DNA from: a virus
Reading direction: 5' to 3' (one strand)
DNA length: 29,534 nucleotides
Virus record (IMG/VR): IMGVR_UViG_3300048997_000489
Coordinates: 1-29,534 of that record
Part shown: positions 8,538 to 14,780 of the stretch, piece after piece
Numbering within the stretch: the stretch's first letter is position 1
Layout: every line of letters begins with the position of its first letter
Translations under genes and position numbers: made by a program
The notes under the pieces: model-generated
What the model was told of the DNA's origin: nothing
Databases searched by the model: none
What the model saw: the letters and a program-made list of their open reading frames with translations, nothing else

Positions 8538-8941
8538 TTAAAATCCGAGGGGTTTGGACGCCCGGAATTGGTCTTCAATCTCCCACGCCAGCCGGCAGCA
8601 TTCGACGAACTGGTGGGACTGGTCGAGGGTTCCCCCCGGAATGGGATAGCGGTTGCGCTTCGCGTCGGGGGCGTAGAACTTCACCAGCCCCCATACGTCG
8701 GGCGTGATGACGTCGAACGGGCAGGTTTCCAGCGGCTCGGGGTCGAACTTCGCGCCGCCGCACCGCGGGCACTTGATTTCGCCTTCGGTGTCGAAGCCTA
8801 CGGAACCGTCTCCGCCGCACTGGAGGCAGGGGATGTTGATCCGGTCGTGGCCGCCGGAAGGCTTGTGGCACTTTCGCTCGCCGAAGCATTCTTCGCAGAG
8901 TTTTCCGTAGCGGATCGCCGTCGCAAGAGCGATTTTTTTTT
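8538..8941 (-). CDS. T-like extension of tail assembly chaperone, reached by -1 frameshift (zinc-ribbon-like)
   Basis: After the nine-A run, shifting back one base gives 131 open codons ending in TAA at 8540-8538, two bases before the tape measure ATG. The frame has no plausible start codon of its own, so it must be translated as a fusion with the upstream G-like protein (117 + 131 = 248 residues). The extension is clearly protein-like: paired cysteines Cys130-x2-Cys133, Cys139, Cys153-x2-Cys156-Gly-Gly-x-Gly, Cys172-x2-Cys175-Gly-Gly and Cys188 (fusion numbering) resemble DnaJ-type zinc ribbons. A Trp- and aromatic-rich tail follows. In lambda, GT is made the same way and recruits the tape measure; the T part binds the tail tube protein. 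A metal-binding T domain would be a distinctive variant. The frame is seen in the sequence; the frameshift is inferred. Confidence 0.75.
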
Positions 8942-9283
8942 AAGCAGGAAGTCGATCTTCACCAACTCCGTGGCCCGCCCGATCAGTTCCCACTTTTCCA
9001 TCGGGGACAGGACGTCGTCGAAGGACCCGACCGCGAAAGGCTTGTCGATGTTCCTCCACGTCACCAACTGAATCGCGAGGACCCGGTTGAGCAGGTCGTT
9101 TATGTCGACATTGACGTCGCCGCCCCGGTCCTTTTCGTAGGCTTCGGCCGTCAGCCGCCCCACCTCGATTGCGTCGCGGCAGGTCAGGTGGCGGCAGACG
9201 AAGGTCGGGCGGGGTTCCGGCTTTTCGGAGTCGAGAACGAGAACGACGTCGACGGTTTGGGAGGGGTCGAGGGCGATGGGCAT
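8798..9283 (-). CDS. Tail assembly chaperone, G-like (zero-frame product)
   Basis: 161 residues, between the tail tube and tape measure genes, the classical place of lambda G/GT. Residues 1-117 look like a compact globular domain (Val-Asp-Val-Val-Leu-Val-Leu-Asp near the start, Cys30 and Cys35, a helical Asp-Ile-Asn-Asp-Leu-Leu-Asn-Arg-Val-Leu segment). After Lys115-Lys117, coded by nine consecutive A, the zero frame continues for 44 residues of Ser/Ala/Thr-rich low-complexity sequence to a TAG at 8800-8798. That tail looks like a non-selected reading of the overlapping frame. No strong Shine-Dalgarno is visible before the ATG. The protein is expected to act only during assembly and not be part of the mature tail. 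Confidence 0.78.
   Translation of the reverse strand: MPIALDPSQTVDVVLVLDSEKPEPRPTFVCRHLTCRDAIEVGRLTAEAYEKDRGGDVNVDINDLLNRVLAIQLVTWRNIDKPFAVGSFDDVLSPMEKWELIGRATELVKIDFLLKKKSLLRRRSATENSAKNASASESATSLPAATTGSTSPASSAAETVP
8933..8941 (-). other. Slippery run of nine A: probable programmed -1 frameshift site
   Basis: On the coding strand the zero-frame codons are Leu-Lys-Lys-Lys followed by TCG, with AAA AAA AAA forming an uninterrupted nine-base A run. This contains A-AAA-AAA slippery heptamers. A one-base backward slip moves ribosomes into the open 131-codon frame that ends beside the tape measure gene. It is the position where lambda and most tailed phages have a tail chaperone frameshift. Confidence 0.78.
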
Positions 9284-9316
9284 GTGGATAACCGAGCTTT
9301 CAATATGTCAAATGGT

Positions 9317-10252
9317 TTACGAGAAGATCATCGTTACTTCGTCGTCCCCGGCGCTCTTGGCGCAGACGAATTCGAGCTGGTCGCGCTTCAGTCCGGACGA
9401 ATCCTTGTCCTCCGGCGCGGAGTTGAGGGCGAGCACTGGGGCCGTCAATTCAAAGGCGTTGCCGGTCGTTCCCACCTTGAGGTCGAACGCGTAAGTGGTC
9501 GCCGCCGCGTGCGCGGCATACCAGTCCTGGGTCCCCAGCGGCAGCGATTCGGGGTCAATGCGGATCATCGGCTTGCGGTCGGTAACGACGGCGGCGCGGT
9601 AGCCGCTCACGTCCGTCGGGTCTTCGCGCAGGTAGACGGTCGCGCCCCAGTCGAATTCGAAATCACTGATGCGGTAGACGGTCCCGCCAACGGTGAACGT
9701 GGCGCCGGCGAACCGTGGGGGGATTTGTGTCGGGTAGGTGATCGCGCTGGGGATGGCGGTCGACGTGGGCGCGACCCATCCGCCGGTGAAGGTCCACGTA
9801 ATGAGCAGCGGGTCGCCGCTCTTGCCTTTAATCTTGAATGTTCCGGCGCACCCCTTGGCGGACATCAGTCGCCCCGCCTCGTAAGAGCCGATCGTCGCCG
9901 TATTCATCGGATTCGCGGCGGTGGCAGTCTGCGGAGTAAACGTGCCCGCGGTGTTCAGCATTCCGCACGCCGGTAGGAGGATCGTCGCCCACGCCGGCGC
10001 TCCGGTGTTGGCGAAAACCTCGCTGGTGAACGTGACGGTCGCCTTCCTCGCCCCGGGAACGGGCTTGAGTTTCGAGAGGTACTGCTGCCCCTGCCGTTCG
10101 TAGGCGGGGATTTCCGGCTTGATGTTGATGTCGCGCAGCACGCCGAAGACGCCGCACGCCGCGGCGTCAATGGCGGCGGCGGTGCCCGTCGTGGTTTCGG
10201 CCGCGACGCCAAAGACCCTGTTGCGGGTCAGGAGGGTTGTATCGAGCGCCAT
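9317..10252 (-). CDS. Major tail tube protein
   Basis: 311 residues, rich in Thr, Ala, Gly and Val. The sequence is beta-rich, with alternating strands such as Ala-Thr-Val-Thr-Phe-Thr-Ser-Glu-Val-Phe, Pro-Leu-Leu-Ile-Thr-Trp-Thr-Phe-Thr-Gly-Gly and a Phe-Glu-Phe-Asp-Trp-Gly segment, as in tail tube subunits of the lambda gpV type. There is no signal peptide. It lies immediately upstream of the G/GT chaperone gene and downstream of the tail terminator, the conserved tail tube position. GAGG eight bases before the ATG is a fair ribosome site. The family-level call is by position and composition, not by a diagnostic motif. Confidence 0.75.
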   Translation of the reverse strand: MALDTTLLTRNRVFGVAAETTTGTAAAIDAAACGVFGVLRDINIKPEIPAYERQGQQYLSKLKPVPGARKATVTFTSEVFANTGAPAWATILLPACGMLNTAGTFTPQTATAANPMNTATIGSYEAGRLMSAKGCAGTFKIKGKSGDPLLITWTFTGGWVAPTSTAIPSAITYPTQIPPRFAGATFTVGGTVYRISDFEFDWGATVYLREDPTDVSGYRAAVVTDRKPMIRIDPESLPLGTQDWYAAHAAATTYAFDLKVGTTGNAFELTAPVLALNSAPEDKDSSGLKRDQLEFVCAKSAGDDEVTMIFS

Positions 10253-10255
10253 GGA

Positions 10256-10480
10256 TTAAACCTCGGTTTGGGTTGATTGGAGCGGGTCGGGCGAGAGCGC
10301 CTTGAAGGCGTACGCCTTGGCTTCCGCCAGCGTCGGGAACGCCAGGACGTCGCCGGTGGTCGGGATCAGGATGAAACCCTGTTCTTCCGGCCACACGTCG
10401 AATCCCGCGTCACAGTGGGCGGGCTGGCCGGGGTGTTGGTCCCGGGGAATGAGCGCAAAATCAGCCAGTTTTTTGAACAT
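10256..10480 (-). CDS. Small hypothetical tail-module protein
   Basis: 74 residues between the tail terminator and tail tube genes, with three- and seven-base gaps. A good GAGGTG ribosome site eight bases before the ATG overlaps the previous stop. The sequence has aromatic and Pro-rich patches (Phe-Asp-Val-Trp-Pro-Glu-Glu-Gln-Gly-Phe) and a helical Ala-Glu-Ala-Lys-Ala-Tyr-Ala-Phe segment. The layout, a beta portion containing Asp-Val-Leu-Ala-Phe-Pro-Thr-Leu followed by a helix, loosely recalls small proteins that present a field to a partner. No family is recognised. Confidence 0.6.
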   Translation of the reverse strand: MFKKLADFALIPRDQHPGQPAHCDAGFDVWPEEQGFILIPTTGDVLAFPTLAEAKAYAFKALSPDPLQSTQTEV

Positions 10481-10487
10481 TGGTGGT

Positions 10488-10970
10488 TCACCTCACGACG
10501 TAGGGGTCGTTGTAGTTGGTGCGGTAGCGGACGAAGCGACGGACCACCACGCCCTCGTGCTCGCCCTGCGCCCGGCGGTACCACTCGGGGGGAGTGGGCA
10601 CCGTATCGTGGGCGAGATTGCCGCGGGTGTAGTCCGCGTCCAACGCCTTTTCGATGTCGCTCCGAACGTAGATCACCAGTTGGTCGGCGCTGACGGTAGA
10701 GTCCTCTACGACCGTGCAGGTGGCGACAAACAAAAACTCCTGGACCCATTCGATGACGTTGGAGTTTTGGTAATCCTTGTAGTCCGACTCCCCCAACATC
10801 ACTTCGACGGTAACGCTAGCGCCGTCGGTCGTCGGCTCGCCCAGCCGCGCAGGCTCAACGCCGATGACATTGACGGTGTAGCCGGTCGCGGGCGAGACGG
10901 CTGAGACGGTGTCGAGCAGGTTCTGGCGGATGAGTTCCAGGACCGGCTTTGCTTCGGGGAGGTTGGGCAT
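10488..10970 (-). CDS. Tail terminator / tail completion protein (gpU-like by position)
   Basis: 160 residues. It starts with a helix (Ala-Lys-Pro-Val-Leu-Glu-Leu-Ile-Arg-Gln-Asn-Leu-Leu-Asp-Thr-Val), followed by beta strands (Val-Thr-Val-Glu-Val-Met-Leu, Phe-Leu-Phe-Val-Ala-Thr-Cys-Thr-Val) and a second helical part, then a Val-Val-Arg-Arg-Phe-Val-Arg-Tyr-Arg-Thr strand. This helix, long sheet and helix plan, its size, and its place between the gpZ-like and tail tube genes are typical of tail terminator proteins that cap the tail tube and contact the head connector. The ATG overlaps the previous stop by one base (TAATG). Confidence 0.65.
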   Translation of the reverse strand: MPNLPEAKPVLELIRQNLLDTVSAVSPATGYTVNVIGVEPARLGEPTTDGASVTVEVMLGESDYKDYQNSNVIEWVQEFLFVATCTVVEDSTVSADQLVIYVRSDIEKALDADYTRGNLAHDTVPTPPEWYRRAQGEHEGVVVRRFVRYRTNYNDPYVVR

Positions 10971-11584
10971 TAGTCGCTTTGGGCGTGGCCGCGGGACAGC
11001 AGCCAGTCGACCTGAGAATCGAGGTTCTTATTCAGCGCCGCCTGGGCGTCGTCGCGAACGGCTTGGAGGGTCTGTGGCTTTTCGGTCAGGACGTCGACGA
11101 CGGTCGGGGCGCGTAGCTCTTTGATGGGGAGTTGGGTCGTGTAGGTCTTGCCGTTCTTCGTCCGCTTCTCCCGGTGGCCCGGTTGCCCGCGGACGAATAC
11201 CCCCGTGTGCCCGGTCGGCATGGTGGCGATGAACGCGTGGGGGATGACCGTCGGGCCACTGGTCCTGACTCTCACTTCGACCCCCGCGTCGGTCTGCCTC
11301 GGCTTGAACCGCATCAGGGGGATGTTTTTGCGGTGGATGTAGATTCGGCCGCTGATGTTCTTCGGACTGGCCTTGATCACCTTCATCGTGTGAAGGATTT
11401 CATTTTTGGGGAGAAGGATTTCTTTGGCGGCGGCATTCTTGATCCCCGTCCGTAGGTGGGGCAGCGTCTTGTTGATGGCGGTGCTGATTGCCTTGGGCGT
11501 CTGGTCGCTCAGGTCGCCCAGCCGCTTCATCACGGCCGCGACCTGACCTTTATCAACCTTGAGAGTGACGTTGAGCCCGGACAT
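10970..11584 (-). CDS. Minor tail protein Z-like
   Basis: 204 residues from ATG 11584, which overlaps the upstream stop by one base (TGATG). Longer upstream readings are out of frame with the neighbouring gene and Arg/His-rich, so I reject them. The features resemble the prophage minor tail protein Z family: an early helix with Val-Met-Lys-Arg-Leu-Gly-Asp-Leu, then Ala-Ile-Ser-Thr-Ala-Ile-Asn-Lys-Thr and a basic Ala-Ala-Ala-Lys-Glu-Ile segment, followed by beta strands with Lys-Asn-Ile-Pro-Leu-Met-Arg-Phe-Lys-Pro and a Gly-His-Thr-Gly-Val-Phe-Val-Arg loop. In lambda, Z is needed for completing the tail so that DNA is positioned for ejection. Confidence 0.72.
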   Translation of the reverse strand: MSGLNVTLKVDKGQVAAVMKRLGDLSDQTPKAISTAINKTLPHLRTGIKNAAAKEILLPKNEILHTMKVIKASPKNISGRIYIHRKNIPLMRFKPRQTDAGVEVRVRTSGPTVIPHAFIATMPTGHTGVFVRGQPGHREKRTKNGKTYTTQLPIKELRAPTVVDVLTEKPQTLQAVRDDAQAALNKNLDSQVDWLLSRGHAQSD

Positions 11585-12441
11585 CAGGCGTAGGTTTCGG
11601 AGGCTGTGTTTTTGAGGGTCCGCGTGGTGATCGCCAGCGCCGCCGGGTTGGCGGGGTTGGTGAGGATCTTGGAGCCGGGGTAAATCCTTCCCGTCGTCCA
11701 CGTCACGCCCGAACTGCCGGAAACGTCGGCGGTTCCGTAGTTGTCGACCGCCGTGACGGTGCCGGTGCCGTTTTCGGTCCATGTGCCGAGATTCATGACG
11801 GCGGCAATGGTGCCGCTCCCGTTGCTGCTTGCGCTGGAGCCCTTGCCGATGGTCAGAGTTCCGGACAAGGCGCTATTCCCGTTGTAGGTTCCCCCGCTCA
11901 CGGTGTTGACACTTCCGACGGCGACGCTCGCCCCGGTGTTGCAGGTTCCGTTGTTGCTGACATTGATGGGCGCAGCGGTACTCAGTTCGTACGGCTGATT
12001 CGTGGCGATCCCGACAGGGCCTCCCGTCACCGAGAAGATATTGGACGCGTGCGTTCCGATGAACCGGATCGCTTCCTGCCCCGCGTCTGCCGATGCCCCA
12101 TTCGCGTTCGCCGTGCAGTTCGTTTGAACCGATCCGAAGTCAATCTTGATGCGACCGCCGCCTGTGACTTTGGAGGTCGTCGCGGAAATTCTCCAATACC
12201 CGCCGTTTCCGGCCGTCCCGATGGTGGGGCCGCCGGTGGGTATGTTGACGGTCAGGCTGTTGAGCGTAACGGTGTGCATGTCCGCCGCATTGATGACGGC
12301 AAGCACCGATCCCGGCACGCCTTGCACTACCGCGTCATCGCCGCTCGTCGGCGCGGTCCCGGTAGTACCGTCGTCTTTGGTCCAGTTGGCCCCGACGGTG
12401 GGGTCGGTGGAGCTTGTTGATGTCCAGAAGTATTTAGCCAT
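11584..12441 (-). CDS. Gly/Thr/Asn-rich beta-structured virion protein, unknown family
   Basis: 285 residues from ATG 12441, five bases after the previous stop. Residues 50-285 are made of short Thr/Val/Gly/Asn/Ser-rich repeats (Thr-Leu-Thr-Ile-Gly-Lys-Gly-Ser, Gly-Thr-Trp-Thr-Glu-Asn-Gly-Thr-Gly-Thr-Val-Thr, Asn-Tyr-Gly-Thr-Ala-Asp-Val), suggestive of a beta-solenoid or stacked beta-sandwich. No signal peptide or membrane segment is seen. Its position between the FII-like joiner and the gpZ-like protein suggests a virion component, perhaps a decoration of the neck or tail. Lambda has no such gene at this place. The gene itself is well supported by coupling at both ends; the role is not. Confidence 0.68.
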   Translation of the reverse strand: MAKYFWTSTSSTDPTVGANWTKDDGTTGTAPTSGDDAVVQGVPGSVLAVINAADMHTVTLNSLTVNIPTGGPTIGTAGNGGYWRISATTSKVTGGGRIKIDFGSVQTNCTANANGASADAGQEAIRFIGTHASNIFSVTGGPVGIATNQPYELSTAAPINVSNNGTCNTGASVAVGSVNTVSGGTYNGNSALSGTLTIGKGSSASSNGSGTIAAVMNLGTWTENGTGTVTAVDNYGTADVSGSSGVTWTTGRIYPGSKILTNPANPAALAITTRTLKNTASETYA

Positions 12442-12445
12442 TAAA

Positions 12446-12817
12446 TCAACCCTTCGCCTCTTCGGCGGTGATCGACCACATTCCGGAATCCTGAGTGGCG
12501 TTGTCGACGACACGGCAGGCGGTCGACGGTTCCCCCACTTGCCATGCCGCCACCAATTTGTCCCCGCGCAGCGGGCGGTTAATGAGCCCGACGCCGGCCG
12601 TCGCACTGACCGGGATTTTGATCCGGATTTGCTTCACGCGTCCGGGGGCTTCCATCATCGGGGCGACCGGCAGTCGGTCGATAACGGCGGTGACGTTGAC
12701 GGTCGCCTGCGCCTTCCCGGCGGCGTACGGGGTGTAGGGAATGGTTTCACCGAACCCGACGTCGGGATCGGCAAACCACCGGCTATCCTGCGCGATGATG
12801 TCGGAGAGGATGCCCAT
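12446..12817 (-). CDS. Head-tail joining protein, FII-like by position
   Basis: 123 residues. The start is Met-Gly-Ile-Leu-Ser-Asp-Ile-Ile-Ala-Gln-Asp-Ser-Arg-Trp-Phe, followed by beta strands (Val-Asn-Val-Thr-Ala-Val-Ile-Asp-Arg, Lys-Gln-Ile-Arg-Ile-Lys-Ile-Pro-Val) and a Gly-Asp-Lys segment followed by Trp-Gln-Val. The size, the beta-barrel-like layout and its place after the capsid genes fit the lambda FII / head-tail connector group, which closes the head connector and binds the tail. The ATG overlaps the previous stop by one base (TAATG). I see no diagnostic motif, so the family call rests on length and order. Confidence 0.62.
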   Translation of the reverse strand: MGILSDIIAQDSRWFADPDVGFGETIPYTPYAAGKAQATVNVTAVIDRLPVAPMMEAPGRVKQIRIKIPVSATAGVGLINRPLRGDKLVAAWQVGEPSTACRVVDNATQDSGMWSITAEEAKG

Positions 12818-13119
12818 TAGCCCTGCCCCCGAAAGACCATGCAGGCGTCGTAAAGCTGATCGCGCTCCGCCTTATTTGCTGCCTCCATCGAACCGACGTA
12901 GGCGTATCCGTCATAGAACTGGACCGCCCAAGTGGCTTGGTCGTGGCTCTCTTTGCCTTCCTCCGGGAACTTTCGCGGAGTGAGACACTTCGGCACGCGA
13001 CGCTCCATCTCGCCGATTCCCCTCATAGCTCGCACCATTTCTACGAGGCCGTGAAGCGACGGAGCGGAGAAGGTCTGCTTTCTTCCGCCAACGCTTAATT
13101 CATAGGTAAACGTAAACAT
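12817..13119 (-). CDS. Small hypothetical protein in the head-tail module
   Basis: 100 residues from ATG 13119. GAGGAG five bases upstream is one of the best ribosome sites in the window and decides for this start over the GTG at 13125, with which the motif would overlap. The sequence begins with a beta hairpin (Phe-Thr-Phe-Thr-Tyr-Glu-Leu-Ser-Val-Gly-Gly-Arg-Lys), continues with a helix containing Met-Val-Arg-Ala-Met-Arg-Gly-Ile-Gly, and ends in a part with Ala-Val-Gln-Phe-Tyr-Asp-Gly-Tyr-Ala-Tyr. It is not a family I recognise. It sits between small head genes and the FII-like joiner and overlaps the latter by one base. Confidence 0.6.
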   Translation of the reverse strand: MFTFTYELSVGGRKQTFSAPSLHGLVEMVRAMRGIGEMERRVPKCLTPRKFPEEGKESHDQATWAVQFYDGYAYVGSMEAANKAERDQLYDACMVFRGQG

Positions 13120-13121
13120 GA

Positions 13122-13346
13122 TCACTCCTCATTCGTGGTCCCCTCCCAGTGCAAAAACTCCAGCGTCCCCGCCGGGCAAATCCCCACGAGGTCCGCTTCG
13201 TGCCTTCGGCAGCAGTTCCAAACCCAAATGCCGATGCCTACCCACCCGCACTCGTCGGCGTACACGATCCGCTTGGCCGCCGATCGACGCTGGGATTCGG
13301 GGAGGTCTTTGAGGATTGACCACAGTTGTTCGCGGGAAATCGCCAC
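13122..13346 (-). CDS. Small Cys/Trp-containing protein, possible readthrough domain of the preceding ORF
   Basis: 74 residues if started at GTG 13346, for which I see no Shine-Dalgarno. The frame stays open upstream to the TGA (13379-13377) that ends the previous gene and is in the same frame. The ten codons after that TGA read Thr-Thr-Pro-Thr-Ala-Thr-Pro-Pro-Thr-Pro, a typical interdomain linker. The domain itself has Glu-Gln-Leu-Trp-Ser-Ile-Leu, an Arg/Ala helix, then Asp-Glu-Cys-Gly-Trp, Trp-Asn-Cys-Cys-Arg-Arg-His and Ile-Cys-Pro-Ala-Gly, so a metal site is conceivable. Alternatives are an independent gene from GTG, or a decayed fusion. A competing frame starting at ATG 13380 is Arg/Pro-rich and looks non-coding. 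Confidence 0.5.
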   Translation of the reverse strand: MAISREQLWSILKDLPESQRRSAAKRIVYADECGWVGIGIWVWNCCRRHEADLVGICPAGTLEFLHWEGTTNEE

Positions 13347-13376
13347 AGGGGTCGGCGGAGTTGCAGTCGGCGTGGT

Positions 13377-13589
13377 TCATTTCAGCAGCTTGCGGGCTTC
13401 CGCGACCGACTGGCGGTGCTTGGCGATTTCTTCATCGGTGGGGACGTCCTTGGGGTCGAGGATGTCCTTGCCCGCGAAGTGGACGGCCCCGCCCGCGTTC
13501 TTGATGACCACTTGCAGGCCCTCCGCCGTCGACACCGTCTTGGTTTGGGCGAGGTGCTTTTTCATGTCCGCGCTTGTCATGTCAGGCAT
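13377..13589 (-). CDS. Small protein after the capsid gene, hypothetical
   Basis: 70 residues. GGAG seven bases before the ATG gives a good ribosome site. It has an early helix with Asp-Met-Lys-Lys-His-Leu-Ala-Gln-Thr, a short strand (Leu-Gln-Val-Val-Ile-Lys-Asn-Ala-Gly-Gly-Ala-Val-His-Phe) and a C-terminal helix (Asp-Glu-Glu-Ile-Ala-Lys-His-Arg-Gln-Ser-Val-Ala-Glu-Ala). It is the first gene after the terminator that follows the capsid gene and lies in the position of lambda FI-like accessory genes, but I see no homology. The TGA stop is followed in the same frame by a Thr/Pro linker and another ORF. Confidence 0.6.
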   Translation of the reverse strand: MPDMTSADMKKHLAQTKTVSTAEGLQVVIKNAGGAVHFAGKDILDPKDVPTDEEIAKHRQSVAEARKLLK

Positions 13590-13600
13590 TGCAAATCTCC

Positions 13601-13651
13601 ATTAAAAGGGAAAGAGGAAAACGGCGGCGGGGCGGTTAATCCCCGCCGCCG
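13601..13651 (-). terminator. Rho-independent terminator after the major capsid gene
   Basis: Transcribed right to left, the arm at 13651-13641 pairs perfectly with 13632-13622 (eleven base pairs of G and C, loop of eight bases at 13640-13633). It is followed by a pyrimidine tract with TTTT, CTTT and CCCTTTT blocks (13621-13604). It begins 24 bases after the capsid gene stop. It would limit read-through into the tail genes. Confidence 0.8.
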
Positions 13652-13674
13652 TGCTTGACCCAACCGTCGTCGGT

Positions 13675-14649
13675 TTAGGTGATGTTGCTGAGGAGGTAGC
13701 CGGCGTTGGACAGCAGGATCTTCTCCTGGACCTCGTGACGACTGCGGACGATGTCGGAGCGTACCGTTTCGTCGCGGTAACTCTCCATCGTGCCGCCGAC
13801 CGTGCTTCCGTCGCCGCCCCAGTGGAGGGTACGGCCGACGCACGGCTCCTGGATGTCGTTGGTTTCGGCGATGTACGCGATCATCGCGTAACTGTCCGAC
13901 CACAGCGGGGACAGGGTCGCCGCCTGACCCTCGTTGGCCGAGTTGTACTGCGCCCCGGCCACGAGCACGTTCTTCACCCCGAACGCCTGGGCCATCGCGT
14001 TGACCGTGATGCTGTCGGTGTTGGGGTCCTGCAATCCGCTGAACTTGATGCGGCTGATCAGGTCGGCGTTTTGCTGGAGGTTGAGGAACACGTGGTAGTT
14101 GAAAATGATCGTGTTGGGGACCACGCCCAATCCGTCATAGACCTTCTTTTTCGCGGTCGCCACATCCGCGATCGGGACGGAGGTGGCCGTCGTGCTCCAC
14201 GCGGTTCCAACGGCGCCGGTCAGTCCCGAACCCGTCCACGTCGTCGTATTGAACACGGCGCTGGCGACGCGCTGCTCGTAGTTGCGGAGCACCGCGTCGC
14301 GGGCGCGGGACGCGGCGAGCTGTTCGGCGACGAAGTAACTGCCGTACAGATTCTTGTCGCGGTCGTCGACCTTTTCCTCCGCACCGTATTCGATGGTCGC
14401 GTAGGCGTCGGTCGTGAATTCCCAGTCCTGCCGGTTGTAACCACCCCGGCTCGTCCGGGTCGTGTTGCGGGCCTGGAGCAGGGATTCGATCTTGATCTTG
14501 CCGAAGGGTCCGGCCTGCTTGTCCACGTCCAGCACGGGAAGAACTCGTTGGGCGATAAAGCCCTTCTGGCTCATGGCCAGGTCGAAAACCATCAACGACG
14601 CGCCGAGTTCGGGGCGCAGCGTTGCGAGTGATGCTGAGGGAGTTGCCAT
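13675..14649 (-). CDS. Major capsid protein
   Basis: 324 residues, no signal peptide, mixed alpha/beta. It lies just after the decoration gene and before the head-tail joiners, as gpE does in lambda. Features consistent with an HK97-fold shell protein are an N-terminal helix, a charged extended segment around 85-110 (Trp-Glu-Phe-Thr-Thr-Asp-Ala and Tyr-Gly-Ala-Glu-Glu-Lys-Val), a long spine-type helix around 115-140 (Ala-Glu-Gln-Leu-Ala-Ala-Ser-Arg-Ala-Arg-Asp-Ala-Val-Leu-Arg), and a later Ala-Gln-Ala-Phe-Gly-Val-Lys-Asn-Val-Leu-Val-Ala-Gly strand, a block common to gpE-like and related capsids. AAGGA six bases before the ATG is the ribosome site and lies within a hairpin. A strong terminator follows. 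The capsid role is secure; the exact family is not. Confidence 0.85.
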   Translation of the reverse strand: MATPSASLATLRPELGASLMVFDLAMSQKGFIAQRVLPVLDVDKQAGPFGKIKIESLLQARNTTRTSRGGYNRQDWEFTTDAYATIEYGAEEKVDDRDKNLYGSYFVAEQLAASRARDAVLRNYEQRVASAVFNTTTWTGSGLTGAVGTAWSTTATSVPIADVATAKKKVYDGLGVVPNTIIFNYHVFLNLQQNADLISRIKFSGLQDPNTDSITVNAMAQAFGVKNVLVAGAQYNSANEGQAATLSPLWSDSYAMIAYIAETNDIQEPCVGRTLHWGGDGSTVGGTMESYRDETVRSDIVRSRHEVQEKILLSNAGYLLSNIT

Positions 14650-14683
14650 TGGGATTCCTTGTTTTGAAGGGTTGCGGAATCCC
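14647..14683 (-). promoter_or_regulatory. Hairpin covering the capsid gene ribosome-binding site
   Basis: In mRNA order GGGATTCC (14683-14676) pairs perfectly with GGAATCCC (14658-14651) around a 17-base loop. The second arm contains the last three bases (GGA) of the AAGGA Shine-Dalgarno and ends two bases before the capsid ATG. Folding would block initiation; melting would allow it. The upstream gap (14684-14780) holds only a short GCCGG/CCGGC inverted repeat and no ORF I would defend. Confidence 0.5.
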
Positions 14684-14780
14684 TTGAGCGGAGGGGGAGC
14701 GTGAAAATCAGCAGGGGCGCCGGTGCTCGGCCGGCTCGTCGCGAAGGGAATGACCCGACGCCAAGCCCCGCTTTACTGGT

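Noticed and set aside
9284-9316. TTGACA-like hexamer before the tail chaperone gene
   Set aside because: It matches a -35 box but no -10 box lies at suitable spacing on the coding strand; the region lies inside a continuous operon.
13129-13380. Minus-strand ORF starting at ATG 13380, overlapping the previous stop as ATGA
   Set aside because: The overlap is attractive, but after about 12 codons the text becomes Arg/Pro-rich; the frame from GTG 13346 is far more protein-like.
13651-14631. 326-codon plus-strand ORF opposite the capsid gene
   Set aside because: Val/Asp/Arg/Gly-rich shadow of the capsid gene; it would also run through the terminator hairpin.
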